A stretch of 14,751 bases of DNA. Source: an uncultured Collinsella sp. (GTDB lineage: Bacteria; Actinomycetota; Coriobacteriia; Coriobacteriales; Coriobacteriaceae). Position numbers and translations under genes: made by a program. The notes under the pieces are model-generated. The model did no database searches and was not told the origin of the DNA. It saw only the letters and a program-made list of their open reading frames with translations. This document shows, piece by piece, positions 1 through 7,296 of this stretch; the first letter of the stretch is position 1, and every line of letters begins with the position of its first letter. The DNA lies in contig UQKW01000038.1 in the NCBI GenBank assembly GCA_900541885.1, positions 1-14,751 on the forward strand, read 5' to 3'.

Positions 1-55
1 GGACTTGCAGCGACGGACCTCAGGACACTCTTACACCACGTCTGCGCGCGCGACC

Positions 56-84
56 TTTCAATCAAGTGGTGGGCGATGAGGGAT
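56..84. repeat. Truncated duplicate of tRNA-Val 3' end (att-like direct repeat, copy 1)
   Basis: These 29 bases are identical to 243-271. They carry the complement of the last 15 tRNA-Val bases including the discriminator, the encoded CCA, and 11 bases of 3' flank. Identity stops inside the T-arm (G at 85, T at 272) and just before the terminator (C at 55, T at 242). No remaining tRNA can be folded around this copy. Partial copies of a tRNA 3' end are the usual footprint of a tyrosine-recombinase integration site, but no integrase is visible, and a decayed tandem tRNA copy would look the same. Confidence 0.8.
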
Positions 85-185
85 GTCCGCGTGCGGCTGG
101 CGCCGCCCGCGCCCCGCTTCGTCGCCCCGCTCCTCGCGTGCTACGCTGGAAAACGCTTCGCGTTTCCTCAGCTCCGCACCCTTGC

Positions 186-198
186 GGGTTCGAATCCC
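186..198 (+). repeat. Isolated T-arm-like 13-mer (tRNA fragment)
   Basis: GGGTTCGAATCCC is a tRNA T-loop core on the plus strand. Its reverse complement is found exactly at 267-279 within tRNA-Val, so the two form an inverted repeat. Taken as a plus-strand tRNA, the T-stem would have a C-A mismatch, the bases after the acceptor would be CAC instead of CCA, and no matching 5' acceptor strand is visible upstream. I therefore call it a fragment and not a gene. Confidence 0.5.
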
Positions 199-211
199 AT
201 GTGTTGGGCAC

Positions 212-245
212 AAAAAGGAAAGGCCCCCATCGCTGGGAGCCTTTT
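212..245 (-). terminator. Rho-independent terminator of tRNA-Val
   Basis: On the minus strand AAAGGC pairs with GCCTTT (239-244 with 219-224). One mismatch follows, then CCCA/TGGG around a four-base loop, then CCTTTTT. It begins about 10 bases after the tRNA CCA. The A/T flanks on both sides would also allow it to stop plus-strand transcription. Confidence 0.8.
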
Positions 246-271
246 CAATCAAGTGGTGGGCGATGAGGGAT
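243..271. repeat. tRNA-Val 3' end, direct repeat copy 2
   Basis: This is the intact partner of 56-84, lying across the 3' end of the functional tRNA-Val gene and the first bases downstream of it. The two copies are in the same orientation and start 187 bp apart. Confidence 0.8.
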
Positions 272-329
272 TCGAACCCCCAGCCTTGTGCGTGTAAAGC
301 ACCTGCGCTAACCGTTGCGCCAATCGCCC
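254..329 (-). tRNA. tRNA-Val(UAC)
   Basis: Read on the minus strand: acceptor GGGCGAT pairs with ATCGCCC, the D-stem is GCGC/GCGC, the anticodon loop TTTACAC has anticodon TAC (valine GUA codons, with wobble to others), the T-arm core is GGTTCGAATCC, the discriminator is A and CCA is encoded. The only irregularity is a G-A opposition at the top of the anticodon stem (27-43). It sits downstream of asnB on the same strand with its own promoter and a terminator. Confidence 0.97.
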
Positions 330-339
330 GCAGGGATTG

Positions 340-368
340 AGTATAGCGGAAACCCTGGGCTGTTCACC
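340..368 (-). promoter_or_regulatory. Promoter of tRNA-Val
   Basis: On the minus strand a TATACT -10 box (340-345) ends 10 bases before the mature tRNA 5' end, the expected distance for a tRNA start site. The -35 region 17 bp upstream (GGTGAA, 363-368) is a poor match to consensus. It lies in the 57-bp gap after the asnB stop codon. Confidence 0.65.
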
Positions 369-386
369 GCTAATTCATAACGAAAC

Positions 387-2255
387 TTACGCGGCGACTT
401 CGGCGCCCTTGTCCTCGTCGATAAAGAAGCGCTTGTACCAGATGAGGAACGTCAACGTGGTATAGATCTTGCGCTGGTTGAGCGCGCGACCCTCAAAGTG
501 ATCGTCGAGCAGTTTCATGAGCGCATCGGTGTCAAAGAAATCAGCAGCCCACGGTGCGGTGAAGTATTCCTTTACGTAGTCGTAGTATTTTTGCTCGCGC
601 AGCCAGAACTTGACCGGTACGGGGAAGCCCACCTTCTTGCGCGTTGCCCACTCGTCGGGCAGCGTGCGGTTGGCGGCGTGACGCAGAACGAGCTTGCAGC
701 CTTCTTCGTTAACACGGTAGTTGGCGGGAATGTGCTCGGCAAACTCCATGACCTTCTTGTCCAGGAACGGGACGCGAAGCTCCAGAGAATGCGCCATGCA
801 CATCTTGTCTGCCTTGAGCAGGATGTCGCCCGGTAGCCACATGTTCATATCCAGATACTGTTTCTTGGAAAGCTCACAGCAATCGGGAACCTGCTTGTAG
901 TACTCGGCGCACATCTCGGCGGCGTTCTTGCCGGTGTCATAAGCGGGCTTGAGCACCTCGTCGACCTCGGAGGGATCGAACACCTTTGCCTGACCCACAT
1001 ACCAGCGCTCGGGAACCTCGGCGCATTTCGTCAGGAAGTTGTGGCCCTTAAAGTAGGGGAGATGCTGAACGAGCGAGCCCAGGGCGCGACGTACGCCGAG
1101 TGGCACGCGCTTCTTAAAGGAGCGCATCTCGGGGGTGTCCTCGTACCACTCATAGCCGGCAAACAGCTCGTCGGCACCCTCGCCCGAAAGGACGACGGTG
1201 ACCTCCTCGGAAGCCATCTGCGCCAGATAGTACAGCGGCACGCTGGACAGGTTCGATTGCGGCTCGTCCATGTGGTACTGGATATCGGGCAGCGCATCGA
1301 AGAACTCGTCGGCGGTAATCATCTTGCGCACGTTCTTGATGCCCAGCTTGTCGGAAAGCTCGGCAGCGTAGTTGGTCTCGTTGAAGTTCTTGTAATCAAA
1401 GCCGACAGAATACGTGGTGTCGGGCATGAGACAGGCGGCAATGTAGCTGGAGTCCACGCCGCCAGAAAGGAACGAGCCCACCTTAACATCGGCGATTCGG
1501 TGTGCAGCGACGCTTTCGTGCACAACCTTGTCGCACTCGTCCACGTACTCCTCGAAGGTCTTGGAGTTGTCGTCGGTGAAGTCACAGCTCCAGTAACGCT
1601 TGATGTCCATGGTGTTGGTCGTCAGGTCATACGTAAAGCAATGCGCCGGGGCAAGCTTGAACACGCCCTTAAAGAAGGTCTCCTCCGTGGCGGGGAATTG
1701 CAGCGTCAGGTAGGGGCGCAGCGCGTCGTGGTTGACAGCCTTCTCAAACTTGGGATGGTCCAGGAAACTCTTGATCTCGGAGCCAAACAGCAGCGAGCCA
1801 TCGGATGCCTGGTAGTAATAGAACGGCTTGATACCAAAGATGTCGCGAGCGCCAAAGAGTTTGTTCTTGTTCTGGTCGTGAATCACGAACGCGTACATGC
1901 CGCGCAGGCGGTTGACCAGGTCCTCGCCCCACTCCTCGTAACCGTGTACCAGGACCTCGGTATCAGCGTTGCAGTGGAAGGCGTAGCCGGCTGCCTCCAG
2001 CTCGGCGCGAAGCTCCTGGAAGTTGTAGATCTCTCCGTTGAAGACAATCGTGACCTTGCCGTCGTCGCTCGACATGGGCTGAGCTCCAGCTTCGGAAAGA
2101 TCGAGAATCGAAAGACGACGGAAGCCAAGGGCAACGTTGTCAACGATATGCTGGCCGCCCATATCGGGACCACGGTGGATGATGCGATTCATCATGGCCG
2201 TGAGAACCAGCTCACTCTGTTCATCTGTACCGGTAAAACCGACAAAACCGCACAT
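387..2255 (-). CDS. asnB: Asparagine synthetase (glutamine-hydrolysing)
   Basis: Cytosolic enzyme converting aspartate, glutamine and ATP to asparagine, glutamate, AMP and PPi. The start was chosen at the ATG giving MCGFVGF: the family needs Cys2 exposed as the N-terminal nucleophile of the class II glutamine amidotransferase domain, and AAAGGAT lies 6 bases upstream. An open frame continues to 2390 but would bury this Cys. The 622-residue product shows RIIHRGPD near 24-31, FNGEIYN near 72-78, the pyrophosphatase loop SGGVDSS at 264-270 and SGEGADELFAGY at 357-368, and is full length for the long actinobacterial/firmicute AsnB type. It follows an amino-acid transporter on the same strand but behind a strong terminator, so it probably has its own promoter. 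No T-box or other amino-acid-sensing leader is visible. Confidence 0.96.
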   Translation of the reverse strand: MCGFVGFTGTDEQSELVLTAMMNRIIHRGPDMGGQHIVDNVALGFRRLSILDLSEAGAQPMSSDDGKVTIVFNGEIYNFQELRAELEAAGYAFHCNADTEVLVHGYEEWGEDLVNRLRGMYAFVIHDQNKNKLFGARDIFGIKPFYYYQASDGSLLFGSEIKSFLDHPKFEKAVNHDALRPYLTLQFPATEETFFKGVFKLAPAHCFTYDLTTNTMDIKRYWSCDFTDDNSKTFEEYVDECDKVVHESVAAHRIADVKVGSFLSGGVDSSYIAACLMPDTTYSVGFDYKNFNETNYAAELSDKLGIKNVRKMITADEFFDALPDIQYHMDEPQSNLSSVPLYYLAQMASEEVTVVLSGEGADELFAGYEWYEDTPEMRSFKKRVPLGVRRALGSLVQHLPYFKGHNFLTKCAEVPERWYVGQAKVFDPSEVDEVLKPAYDTGKNAAEMCAEYYKQVPDCCELSKKQYLDMNMWLPGDILLKADKMCMAHSLELRVPFLDKKVMEFAEHIPANYRVNEEGCKLVLRHAANRTLPDEWATRKKVGFPVPVKFWLREQKYYDYVKEYFTAPWAADFFDTDALMKLLDDHFEGRALNQRKIYTTLTFLIWYKRFFIDEDKGAEVAA

Positions 2256-2287
2256 GCAAGATCCTTTCTGCTGACGGCTCAGGTGTA

Positions 2288-2308
2288 CTGCCGCAAGGAT
2301 CGCGGCAG
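2288..2308 (-). other. Hairpin in asnB 5' leader
   Basis: CTGCCGC and GCGGCAG form a perfect 7-bp stem around a 7-base loop, 33 bases upstream of the asnB start. There is no U-tract, so it is not a terminator. It could stabilise the mRNA or bind a regulator. I could not recognise a convincing -10/-35 pair in the remaining AT-rich stretch 2310-2380. Confidence 0.4.
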
Positions 2309-2380
2309 CTGATGTCAAATAATCTTTACTATCATGCCAATCTTTTGTTTCGTGATAGGGCATAAGCGCCGAGCGAACCG

Positions 2381-2425
2381 AAAAAACCACGGCCCGATCT
2401 TCAGATGAAGCGGCGGGTCGTGGTT
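2381..2425 (-). terminator. Rho-independent terminator after the ABC transporter operon
   Basis: On the minus strand AACCACG pairs with CGTGGTT, followed after one mismatch by CCCG/CGGG, a loop of about 16 bases, then six T. It begins about 22 bases after the permease stop codon and separates the transporter from asnB. Confidence 0.85.
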
Positions 2426-2446
2426 GTGAACGCTATGTATGAGCGG

Positions 2447-3106
2447 TTAGCGCTTGCTGCGCTCGGCGAGACGGTGCTCCACCTTGGTGACGATGTGGAT
2501 GAGCGGAATCGTCACGACCAGATAGTAAAGTGCGGCGCAAATGTAGGGCGTAATGTTGCCCGTGGTGGCCGTGAGGTTTTTGGAGAACAGCATGAGCTCC
2601 ATGACGCCAACGCTCGAAAGCAGCGACGTGTCCTTGTACAGCATAACGAACTCGCTGGTCATAGTCGGTATAACGTAACGTACAGCCTGCGGGACCACGA
2701 TGCGCGACATAACTTGGGACCAAGTCATGCCAAGCGAGTAGGCAGCTTCCGCTTGACCATGCGGTACGCTTTCGATGCCGGCACGGAAAATCTCGGCAAG
2801 ATAGGCCGAACAGTTGATGGCGAGCACGCCAACGCCAAGCGGCAGATTGGGCACGTTGAGACCGATCATAGGGAACCCAAAGAACGCAATGTAGATCTGC
2901 AGGAAGAGCGGGGTTCCGCGCAGGACGTTGATGTATGTCACGGCGATGCCGCGCAGCATACGACTATGACTGATTTTCATAAAGGCAAACAGCAAGCCGA
3001 TGGGGATGGCGAGCGGAAAACCGATGGCGGTCACGGCAAGTGCTATGCCCCAGCCCTTAAAGAGCGAGGCGATTGAGGTGACGATAATCTGCGGCTTGCA
3101 GAACAT
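2447..3106 (-). CDS. Amino-acid ABC transporter permease, His/Glu/Gln/Arg family
   Basis: Inner-membrane permease of a polar amino-acid importer. Hydrophobic segments lie near residues 20-43, 53-75, 88-104 and 187-207. The cytoplasmic EAA loop that contacts the ATPase is clear (EIFRAGIESVPHGQAEAAYSLG, 105-126, with the conserved G-containing core), followed by VVPQAVRYVIP. The start is doubtful: ATG at 3106 (219 residues) and TTG at 3112 both lack a Shine-Dalgarno sequence. Reading upstream in the same frame gives sensible sequence (DAQPWVATWNSNPFLG) straight back to the TAG that ends the binding-protein gene. The likely explanation is that this is the C-terminal half of a binding protein-permease fusion, a known architecture in Gram-positives (GlnP type), interrupted by one nonsense codon. 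No ATPase gene adjoins it. Confidence 0.85.
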   Translation of the reverse strand: MFCKPQIIVTSIASLFKGWGIALAVTAIGFPLAIPIGLLFAFMKISHSRMLRGIAVTYINVLRGTPLFLQIYIAFFGFPMIGLNVPNLPLGVGVLAINCSAYLAEIFRAGIESVPHGQAEAAYSLGMTWSQVMSRIVVPQAVRYVIPTMTSEFVMLYKDTSLLSSVGVMELMLFSKNLTATTGNITPYICAALYYLVVTIPLIHIVTKVEHRLAERSKR

Positions 3107-3157
3107 GCCCAAAAACGGGTTGGAGTTCCATGTGGCAACCCAAGGCTGGGCATCGAG

Positions 3158-4495
3158 CTAGGCGACGATTTCTTGCACCATGGTGCTCTCCGAGACGCTG
3201 ATGGTGGGGCTCTCGGGAAGATCTCGCTTGTCGCCGTCGGTGACATAGCTGCCGGTGACGGCATAGGCACCCGCGTTGCTCGGGAATACGACGTCGGGGA
3301 CGACAACGCGAATCTGCGAGCCGGCAGCGACGGGATCGGCGAACTTGATGACGAGCTTTGAGCCGTCCAGCGAGCACGATGCCTTGACACCCGTCTGGTT
3401 CAGTCCGTCGAGCAGCGTGACCTTAACATCGGTGCTTTCAAATGACCCGCCTTCGGGCAGCTCAAGCTCAATTTGCGAAACGTCGCCCTCGTCGCTACCC
3501 GTTGTCGCTTCCCAGGTCAGGCGGGTTGCGATGCCGCCGAGCACGCCGTTGCCGCCGTCTTCGTTTGACTTGGCGGTCGCCGAGGTGACGGCGAGTGAAG
3601 CGCCCGTCGCGTCGTCTGGGCTCGAGGCATCCTCGTTATCGGACCCGCTCGTGGGTGCCATGCCAAACCACTTCTCGTACAGTTTGTCATAGGCGCCGGA
3701 GCTCTTGATCTTGGCAAGGGCATCGTTGATGGCCTGTGTCAGCTCGGGGTTGTCTTTAGAGACGGCAATGCCAAACTGCTCGCCCGTCGGAACCTCTTTG
3801 ATGATCTCCATACCGGTAAAGGAGTTCGAAACCATCCACTGCTCAACGGGAAGATCGCATACGACCGCCTGGCACTGACTACTCATGACGGCGGTGAAGG
3901 CTGCCGTCCAGTCGTCAAAGTTGACGGTGGTTGCCTGTGGCAGGTTCTCGATTGCCCACTCCTCGGATGTGGTGCCCGACTGCACGGCAATTTTGACGCC
4001 CGGTGCGTTGAGGCTGTCGACCGTGTCGTATCCAGTGTTCTTTGCAACTGCGACGCCCTGGTTGGAGTCGATATAGGGATCGGTGAAGTCGACCTCTTCC
4101 TTGCGCTCGTCGGTAATCGTGATGTTGCATGCGCCGACATCGGTCTTTACACCCTGTTTGACCATGGGGATAATGCCGTCGAACTTTTGCGCCGGCAAGT
4201 AGTTGAGCTCCAGACCGAGCTCGTCCGCGATCATGCCCATGAGTTCATAGGTAAAGCCCTGGTCTTCGCCGGAATCGTTGACGTATTCAAACGGGGGTGT
4301 GGCCAAGTCACTTGCGACGGTGAACTTGCCATTCTCGACGAGTGTGTAGGTGCTCGAGGCGTTCTGGGAGGACGAACAGCCGCTCGCGCCGATGGTGGTG
4401 GCAAGGGCCACAACGACCGTCGCGAAGGCGCAGACGATGTGCCGGGTCAACTGGACGCGTGCCGAGCGGCGGCGACGTTCGAAATGTCGTTTCAT
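3158..4495 (-). CDS. Amino-acid ABC transporter substrate-binding lipoprotein with extra C-terminal domain
   Basis: Extracytoplasmic receptor of solute-binding family 3. The start was chosen for AAAGGAT 5 bases upstream and for the signal peptide it opens: an Arg-rich n-region (1-19), a hydrophobic core (20-34) and a lipobox-like GASGC, making Cys40 the probable lipid anchor. The binding domain covers about 55-278: the TPPFEY pocket motif (67-71), ITITDERKEEVDFTDPY (125-141) with the Arg that normally holds the substrate carboxylate, QSGTTSE (172-178), and ending LYEKWFG. Residues 300-435 are not part of the usual fold: an acidic Ser/Asp/Gly linker, then a segment alternating hydrophobic and polar residues that looks like a beta-sandwich. 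The TAG stop lies in the same frame as the permease. Substrate is unresolved; polar amino acids such as glutamine or asparagine are plausible. Confidence 0.9.
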   Translation of the reverse strand: MKRHFERRRRSARVQLTRHIVCAFATVVVALATTIGASGCSSSQNASSTYTLVENGKFTVASDLATPPFEYVNDSGEDQGFTYELMGMIADELGLELNYLPAQKFDGIIPMVKQGVKTDVGACNITITDERKEEVDFTDPYIDSNQGVAVAKNTGYDTVDSLNAPGVKIAVQSGTTSEEWAIENLPQATTVNFDDWTAAFTAVMSSQCQAVVCDLPVEQWMVSNSFTGMEIIKEVPTGEQFGIAVSKDNPELTQAINDALAKIKSSGAYDKLYEKWFGMAPTSGSDNEDASSPDDATGASLAVTSATAKSNEDGGNGVLGGIATRLTWEATTGSDEGDVSQIELELPEGGSFESTDVKVTLLDGLNQTGVKASCSLDGSKLVIKFADPVAAGSQIRVVVPDVVFPSNAGAYAVTGSYVTDGDKRDLPESPTISVSESTMVQEIVA

Positions 4496-4779
4496 CTGGA
4501 ATCCTTTGCTTGGGCATGATGGGTCGGCATTGTGAGTCAATGAGGCACATCAAGACATTTGGATAAAGAATAGCACCCAGATTTCCTTGTTTTTACACGG
4601 GGTGGACACTGTTGTCATTTATTAACCCACGGCACAGTCCATGCAATTTTTTAGAAGGCTGCAGTGCGCGCAAGGTCAGGTGGCATATTAGGATGGTTGA
4701 TAATACAGAATGTTTCATCGTTTCTGCCGCGGGACGTCTTTTGCCCTTTAAGGCTGAATTTAGCGAGAGAGGTCTTTGT
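4496..4779. other. Divergent intergenic region between transporter and murE
   Basis: This 284-bp AT-richer stretch holds the transporter leader and promoter on the left and the murE promoter on the right. GATAAT near 4699 is a possible murE -10, without a recognisable -35. The murE frame stays open back to 4612, but that 56-residue extension has no Shine-Dalgarno site and does not resemble a Mur ligase N-terminus, so I treat it as non-coding. Confidence 0.5.
4567..4575 (-). promoter_or_regulatory. Putative extended -10 promoter of the ABC transporter
   Basis: On the minus strand TGCTATTCT (extended TGn plus TATTCT) lies about 72 bases upstream of the binding-protein start. No good -35 hexamer is present 16-18 bp further up, which the extended -10 could offset. 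Confidence 0.4.
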
Positions 4780-6297
4780 ATGTCGAGTCCGACACAAGAG
4801 AAGCTAACTCTGATGCGCTATATAGAGTTGCTCGAGGAAGATGACCTTGTTGTTTCCAGACCGAGCGCTTCGTGCGACCAGCGCATTGAGTTTGCGACTG
4901 ACGACTCGCGCCAGGTGCGTCCGGGCACGTTGTTTGTCTGCAAGGGCCGCGCGTTTAAGCGTGAGTACCTGCTTTCGGCAATCGCCGATGGCGCCGTGGC
5001 CTACGTTTCCGAGGTCGATTACGATGTTGATCTTCCCGCGGTGATTGTGAGTGATATTCGTCGCACGCTCGCCGTGGTGGCAGATGCCTTTTATGGGCAT
5101 CCGTCGGGTAGGGTGAAGGTCTGCGCCTTTACAGGCACCAAGGGCAAGTCGACCTGTAGCTTTTATCTGCGCGGCATTCTCGCCAACGAGGCCAAGCTTA
5201 CGGGCTGTCATCGACCCGCTCTTAATACGGGCATTGAGTTCGACGACGGCATCGAGACGGGTCCTTCCAAGCTGACGACTCCCGAATCCTTTCTGCTGCA
5301 GTCTCGCATCGCACATGCTGCGGAGGCGGGTGCTCCGTGGCTGGTTATGGAGGCATCGAGCCAGGGCCTCAAATACGAGCGCACGGGCAAAATCGCCTTT
5401 GAAGTCGGCGCCTTTACCAATATCGGCGAGGATCACATTTCGCCGATTGAGCATCCGACACTCGAGGATTACTTTGCCAGCAAGCTCAAAATCTTCTCGC
5501 AGAGCCGCTTTGCCGTGGTCAATCTCGATATGGATAAGGTCGATCGTGTGCTCGAGGCGGCATCTCGTTGCGAACGTACGGTGACGTTCTCCCTGACCGA
5601 CGAGCGTGCCGACGTGCTTGCGCTGGCGATTCGTAACGGTGACTGCGGCGTGGTGGCAACGGTGCGCACGCCCCGCTTTACGCGCGACATTGTGATTCCC
5701 ACGCCGGTTAAGTTCAATGTGTCCAACGCGCTTGCCGCTATTGCCTGCGCCGAGGCTCTGGGCATTTCCGAAGAGGGTATTGTCCACGGCTTTGAGGGCG
5801 TCTTCGTTCCCGGCCGTATGGAGCTCTATCCGTCCGTATCGGGCAAAATCCTGGGCATCGTCGATTTTGCACATAACGGCATGAGCCTCGAGACGCTCCT
5901 GCGCGACTTGCGCGAGAACTATCCCGAGCGCGAGCTGGCGGTTGTATTTGGCGCTACGGGCGGTAAGGGTGTCGATCGACGCACCACGATGGGCATCGCC
6001 GCTGGCAAGTATGCCGACCGAATCGTGATTACCGAGGACGACCCCGGCCCCGAGAATGTCGAGGACATCTGCACCGAGATCGCGCGCAACGTTCAAGCGC
6101 AGGGAAATGATAACTGGCAAATCGTGACTGATCGCGTTGCCGCTATCGAGACTGTCGTGCGCGAAACTGTTCGTCCTGCCGTGGTCATCGTGACCGGTAA
6201 GGGCGAGGAAGAGCGTATGCTGCGCAAGAACGGACCCGAGCCTTGTGAGCGCGACGGCTCGATTCTCAAGCGCACCCTTGCGGCGTACGACGCCTAA
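4780..6297 (+). CDS. murE: MurE-type Mur ligase (UDP-MurNAc-L-Ala-D-Glu--amino acid ligase)
   Basis: ATP-dependent cytoplasmic ligase adding the third peptide residue to UDP-MurNAc-L-Ala-D-Glu. Start: ATG with GAGAGAGG 7-9 bases upstream; 505 residues, usual for MurE. Visible: N-terminal uridine-binding domain, P-loop TGTKGKST (118-125), LTTPE (165-169), MEASSQGL (190-197), FTNIGEDH (212-219), a lysine in YFASKLKIF (231-239) at the position of the carbamylated Lys, VPGRME (343-348), VDFAHN (361-366) and TGKGEEE (472-478). The specificity site reads DDPGPE (420-425) in place of DNPR, so the Arg that recognises meso-diaminopimelate is missing. This fits Lys- or Orn-adding enzymes such as those of streptococci. 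It leads a cluster that also contains murI. A paralogous Mur ligase of another specificity cannot be excluded. Confidence 0.88.
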   Translation: MSSPTQEKLTLMRYIELLEEDDLVVSRPSASCDQRIEFATDDSRQVRPGTLFVCKGRAFKREYLLSAIADGAVAYVSEVDYDVDLPAVIVSDIRRTLAVVADAFYGHPSGRVKVCAFTGTKGKSTCSFYLRGILANEAKLTGCHRPALNTGIEFDDGIETGPSKLTTPESFLLQSRIAHAAEAGAPWLVMEASSQGLKYERTGKIAFEVGAFTNIGEDHISPIEHPTLEDYFASKLKIFSQSRFAVVNLDMDKVDRVLEAASRCERTVTFSLTDERADVLALAIRNGDCGVVATVRTPRFTRDIVIPTPVKFNVSNALAAIACAEALGISEEGIVHGFEGVFVPGRMELYPSVSGKILGIVDFAHNGMSLETLLRDLRENYPERELAVVFGATGGKGVDRRTTMGIAAGKYADRIVITEDDPGPENVEDICTEIARNVQAQGNDNWQIVTDRVAAIETVVRETVRPAVVIVTGKGEEERMLRKNGPEPCERDGSILKRTLAAYDA

Positions 6298-6331
6298 GAC
6301 CAGAAGCCCCTTCTACGTAAATGGAGTGACC

Positions 6332-7243
6332 ATGTCCCACAATACCCTGCCGACCGTCGCTGAGCTTTCGGGCGAGATGCGCGAGCGTCTTGCCAAGGTT
6401 AAGTACGTCTTTACCGACCTGGACGCCACCATGCTCGCGCCCGGCTCGTGCGTGCTGCGCGACAACGACGGCAACCCTTCGACCAAGCTCGTCGAGGCTG
6501 TCGTGGCACTTGCCCGCGCCGGCATCCAGGTGGTCCCCACCTCGGGCCGCAACCGCACCATGATCCACGAGGATGCGCGCGTGCTTGGCCTCAACTCCTA
6601 CATCGGCGAGATGGGTGGCCTGGTCATGTACGATCTCAAGGCCAACGACTGGGAGTATCTGACCGGCGATATGCCCTACGACCCCGCCTGCGGCCTCACG
6701 CCGCATCAGGTGATCGAGCAGACCGGCGTGTGCGAGAAGATTCTCGCTCGCTGGCCGCATAAGATCGAGTACCACAACGACATGTCGACTGGCTACAAGT
6801 ACCGCGAGGTCACCGTCGGCATGCGCGGCGATGTGCCCGACGAGGAGGTCCAGACCATCCTGGACGAGGCCGGCTGCGGCCTGGTCTGGGCCTGCAACGG
6901 TCACCTGACGCATCTGTCCAAGCCGACGACGCTCGAGCTCGAACGCGTCGAGGATGGCCGCGCGTTTAACATCAATCCCGCCGGCCTCAACAAGGGCGTT
7001 GCCATCGCACGTTTCTGCGAGCACCTGGGTATCGAGCGCGAGGAGACGCTGGCGCTCGGCGATTCCGAGTCCGACTTCTACATGGCTGACCACGTGGGCA
7101 CGTTCTGCCTGGTCGAGAACGGTTTGACCAGCGCCGGCGCGCCCGAGTTCCTGGATGCCTGCGATAACGCCTACGTCACGCGCGGAAAGATTGTCGACGG
7201 CTGGGCGGCAACGGCAGAGCTGCTCGTCGCGGCCCGTTCGTAG
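6332..7243 (+). CDS. HAD-superfamily phosphatase (Cof/type IIB-like)
   Basis: Predicted cytosolic phosphatase acting through an aspartyl-phosphate intermediate. Motif I is FTDLDATM with nucleophile Asp29 and acid/base Asp31, motif II PTSGR (Thr70/Ser71), motif III Lys221 in NKG, motif IV GDSESD (Asp244, Asp248). The roughly 120 residues between motifs II and III form the C2-type cap that identifies the IIB subgroup. Start: ATG preceded by GGAGTG, 34 bp after murE; the frame extends upstream through the murE 3' end but without a ribosome site. 303 residues. The substrate is unknown; sugar phosphates are typical for the group. Its place between murE and murI suggests co-transcription but does not prove a cell-wall role. 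Confidence 0.85.
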   Translation: MSHNTLPTVAELSGEMRERLAKVKYVFTDLDATMLAPGSCVLRDNDGNPSTKLVEAVVALARAGIQVVPTSGRNRTMIHEDARVLGLNSYIGEMGGLVMYDLKANDWEYLTGDMPYDPACGLTPHQVIEQTGVCEKILARWPHKIEYHNDMSTGYKYREVTVGMRGDVPDEEVQTILDEAGCGLVWACNGHLTHLSKPTTLELERVEDGRAFNINPAGLNKGVAIARFCEHLGIEREETLALGDSESDFYMADHVGTFCLVENGLTSAGAPEFLDACDNAYVTRGKIVDGWAATAELLVAARS

Positions 7244-7296
7244 TGCGGTCCTATCGTTCTGAGCCATATCTTTTCGAGAGAGAATCTGGTGAGGTA

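Noticed and set aside
130..216. Possible plus-strand tRNA ending with the T-arm at 186-198
   Set aside because: The T-stem has a mismatch, no 5' acceptor strand complements GTGTTGG, and the terminus reads CAC instead of CCA.
66..340. Small plus-strand frames over the tRNA-Val region
   Set aside because: They translate the antisense of a tRNA and its duplicate; such frames are a well-known annotation artefact.
1041..2312. 423-residue plus-strand open frame across asnB
   Set aside because: It lies antisense to a complete, motif-confirmed asnB and has no family motif or ribosome site.
2256..2404. T-box or other riboswitch in the asnB leader
   Set aside because: The leader is only about 100 bases and shows a single 7-bp stem with no T-box core or terminator/antiterminator pair.
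4612..4779. N-terminal extension of MurE by 56 residues
   Set aside because: No ribosome site at 4612, composition unlike a Mur ligase, and a good site precedes the ATG at 4780.
4804..6120. 438-residue minus-strand open frame across murE
   Set aside because: It mirrors the codon structure of murE, shows no motif, and would run against a conserved gene.
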